This document shows, in pieces, positions 16,514 through 18,318 of a stretch of 18,318 bases of DNA. The position numbers and the translations under genes are program-made. The stretch's first letter is position 1, and every line of letters starts with the position of its first letter. The DNA is from SM23-62 sp964575235 (GTDB lineage Bacteria > Bacteroidota > Bacteroidia > Bacteroidales > SM23-62): the NCBI GenBank assembly GCA_964575235.1, contig CAZNQG010000071.1, positions 1 through 18,318 on the forward strand. Direction: 5' to 3'. The notes beneath the pieces were generated by a model. It did no database searches. It was not told the origin of the DNA and saw only the letters and a list, made by a program, of their open reading frames with translations.

Positions 16514-18015
16514 TTTTTTGTGTGGTTCAGGTTTTTACCGGGTACCAGGGTGGAAAGAACGAAGCCTACCAGGAAGATCACTGTGGTTCCGATCACAATG
16601 GTCAGGTTTGCGTGGAAGGGACTCCGGAACCGCAGCCATGAGCCCTCGGTGAAATAGACCGGGGAAAGGCTCATCCACAGGATCACCAGCACCCCGATGA
16701 TTACTCCGGCCGCCGCGTAAACTTTCTTTGCCTTCCGGGCCATGTAAGCCAGCAGGAACAGTCCGAGCATTCCCCCGCTGAAAATGGATGCCAGGGCCCA
16801 CCATGCATCCAGGGCGGATTTTACCCGGATCATGGCCAGGGCGATCAGGATCCCGAGGATCCCGAAAACCAGGGAGGAAACGTAAAGGACGATCATAGAC
16901 GAGCGGTCGGATGAACGGGGATTGAAAAAACGCCGGTAGTAATCCGAGTATACGATGGTAGCCGTGCCGTTTATGCTGGTCGATACGGTGCTCATGCCGG
17001 CAGCGAATACGGACGCGATCAAAATCCCGGTTAGTCCGGACGGAAGCCCGTTGACGATGAAAAACGGGAATATTTTATCTCCGGCTGAAAGGTCCCTTAG
17101 TTCGGAAGGGAGGAGTTCCAGGTTCACCGTGTAATACGAGAAAAGCGCCGTCCCGATGAAGAAGAACAGCAGGGATACCGGAACGTACAGCAAGGCCCCG
17201 AACAGGGCGGACCCCTGGGCCTGTTTCTGTGTCCGAGTGGTCATGTATCGCTGGATGTAATTCTGGTCTATCCCGTAATTCTGGAGATTTATGAAAAGCC
17301 CGTAAAGGATCATGACCCAGAAGGTGGACTGTGAGACGCTGGCGCCAAAGCTTCCCAGGCTGAATTTATGGTGCTCCATGGCGATCTCGAAAAGTTTCCC
17401 GGGACCACCGGGCATCCCGAACATCAGCACCAGGGCACAGGTCAGGGCTCCCCCGATCAGTATGATGCCCTGGATGGCATCCGTCCATATCACAGCCTTG
17501 ATGCCCCCGAGCACGGAATACAGGATGACGGCCAAACCGGTGCAAAGGATGATGATGCTGATGTTCCACCCGAAAAGCGTATTCAGCGGCAGGGCCATCA
17601 GATACAGGATGGACCCGACGCGCATCAACTGGGTCAGGATGTAGCACAGGCTGGCATAGGTCCGGGCCCATACGCCGAAACGTTCTTCCAGGTAGGTATA
17701 GGCCGAGATGCTGTTTACGCTGCGGTACAGCGGCACGAAAAAGCGGACGGCAAGAACGGCGGCAATCGGGATGGTCAGGCTGAAAACAAATGCGTTCCAG
17801 TCGCTCTGGTATGCTTTGCCGGGAATGGCCAGGAAACTGATGCTGCTGACGAAGGTGGCGAAAATCGACATGCCGACGATCCATGAAGGAAGTATCCCCC
17901 CTCCTGCCGTATACTGGCCGGCATCCCGGTTCTTCCGGTAGAACGTACTGCCAAAAAATACGATCCCGGCCATGTAGACCAGGAAAATAACGAGGTCAAG
18001 TGCCTGTAATTTCAC
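16510..18015 (-). CDS. SSS-family sodium:solute symporter
   Basis: A 501-residue inner-membrane protein with about thirteen hydrophobic segments, typical of the SSS family (vSGLT, NanT-like SiaT, PutP). The family signature GGIKAVIWTDAIQ lies at 170-182, and AGMSTVSTSINGTATI in the later half matches the TM8 sodium-site region with paired Ser/Thr. The start is a GTG at 18015, which lies 20 bases inside the end of the upstream lyase gene; the next ATG falls inside the first membrane segment. The overlap points to coupled translation. Pairing with an N-acetylneuraminate lyase-type aldolase suggests import of sialic acid or of a keto-deoxy acid sugar substrate for that enzyme, but sugars such as galactose or rhamnose cannot be excluded. 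Its stop overlaps that of GH127 on the other strand. Confidence 0.92.
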   Translation of the reverse strand: MKLQALDLVIFLVYMAGIVFFGSTFYRKNRDAGQYTAGGGILPSWIVGMSIFATFVSSISFLAIPGKAYQSDWNAFVFSLTIPIAAVLAVRFFVPLYRSVNSISAYTYLEERFGVWARTYASLCYILTQLMRVGSILYLMALPLNTLFGWNISIIILCTGLAVILYSVLGGIKAVIWTDAIQGIILIGGALTCALVLMFGMPGGPGKLFEIAMEHHKFSLGSFGASVSQSTFWVMILYGLFINLQNYGIDQNYIQRYMTTRTQKQAQGSALFGALLYVPVSLLFFFIGTALFSYYTVNLELLPSELRDLSAGDKIFPFFIVNGLPSGLTGILIASVFAAGMSTVSTSINGTATIVYSDYYRRFFNPRSSDRSSMIVLYVSSLVFGILGILIALAMIRVKSALDAWWALASIFSGGMLGLFLLAYMARKAKKVYAAAGVIIGVLVILWMSLSPVYFTEGSWLRFRSPFHANLTIVIGTTVIFLVGFVLSTLVPGKNLNHTKN

Positions 18016-18318
18016 CTTGTATGATCTTCAGAGCCTGCGCTATCTTTTCCCTTTCCTTTTCCCGGAAACGGTGGAAGGGGTCCGTCATAAAATCGTTGCA
18101 TATTCCCATAACCGACAGTGCACATTTAAGCCCTTTCATGTAGCTGGAACTGAAACGGCCCACCGAGTAAATATGGGAACTGACCAGAAGGACTTTCTCC
18201 CGGAGGATCTCTATCTTTTCGAAATCCCTTTCCAGGGCGGCTTGATACAGATCCACATAGAGGCGGGGGAACAGGTTGGATCCCCCGTTCACCCCCCCGG
18301 CCGCCCCCCGCCCAACCG
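17996..18318 (-). CDS. N-acetylneuraminate lyase/dihydrodipicolinate synthase family aldolase, C-terminal part
   Basis: The gene enters from the right edge; about 106 codons are visible, ending at the TGA at 17996-17998. The visible start of the fragment reads VGRGAAGGVNGGSNLFP, the conserved segment near strand 8 of the DapA/NanA barrel, followed by a helical tail of the normal kind (YQAALERDFEKIEIL). A GTG at 18292 is in this frame but is only the Val of GGVNGG, not a start, since the family signature continues upstream to the window edge. The catalytic lysine and the YxxxGxG-type region lie outside the window, so the reaction is not decided: N-acetylneuraminate lyase, 2-keto-3-deoxy-sugar acid aldolase or dihydrodipicolinate synthase are possible. 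Coupling to the symporter by a 20-base overlap favours a catabolic lyase over lysine synthesis. Confidence 0.85.
   Translation of the reverse strand, partial: VGRGAAGGVNGGSNLFPRLYVDLYQAALERDFEKIEILREKVLLVSSHIYSVGRFSSSYMKGLKCALSVMGICNDFMTDPFHRFREKEREKIAQALKIIQGEITGT

Noticed and set aside
1..18318. Mobile elements, tRNA or rRNA genes, CRISPR arrays
   Set aside because: No transposase or integrase coding sequence, no tRNA-like or rRNA sequence, and no spaced direct repeats were noticed on either strand.

Overview
The window looks like a carbohydrate-utilisation region from a member of the Bacteroidota. The supporting signs are a type IX secretion (T9SS) C-terminal sorting domain at 7691-7927, a TAnnTTTG-type promoter match at 4215-4222, A-rich leaders in place of strong Shine-Dalgarno sites, lipoprotein glycosidases, and a GH78/GH127/GH2 enzyme set. 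Genus and species cannot be told. The coding DNA is GC-rich for the phylum and the two longer intergenic regions are clearly AT-rich.

The layout alternates in five strand blocks. Block 1 (minus, 1-4146) has a large GH67/GH20-like lipoprotein, then a uroporphyrinogen-decarboxylase-fold protein, then the start of a GH2 beta-galactosidase-like lipoprotein. The last runs off the left edge and carries an apparent one-base frameshift near position 60. Block 2 (plus, 4319-9362) starts from a 172-bp divergent control region with two LacI-type palindromes. It has a beta-keto acid cleavage enzyme (BKACE, DUF849), a secreted T9SS-sorted CotH-kinase protein, and a DUF1537 acid-sugar kinase, with gaps of only 30 and 13 bp. 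Block 3 (minus, 9415-11365) has an Asp/Glu-racemase-fold protein and an MFS transporter of the anion:cation symporter type. Block 4 (plus, 11632-16513) has a GH78 alpha-L-rhamnosidase and a GH127 beta-L-arabinofuranosidase. Block 5 (minus, 16510-18318) has the C-terminal part of an N-acetylneuraminate lyase/dihydrodipicolinate synthase family aldolase overlapping an SSS-family sodium:solute symporter.

Read together (inference), blocks 1 and 4 supply periplasmic or surface glycosidases that would trim a plant- or algal-type polymer rich in rhamnose, arabinofuranose, galactose and perhaps uronic acid. Blocks 2, 3 and 5 supply uptake (MFS and SSS) and cytoplasmic handling of acidic sugars (kinase, racemase-fold enzyme, BKACE, lyase). 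No SusC/SusD pair, regulator, dehydrogenase, transposase, tRNA, rRNA or CRISPR array is visible. The least explained parts are the BKACE-CotH-DUF1537 operon with its convergent racemase/MFS pair, and the zinc-methyltransferase-like residues in the UroD-fold protein sitting among glycosidases.
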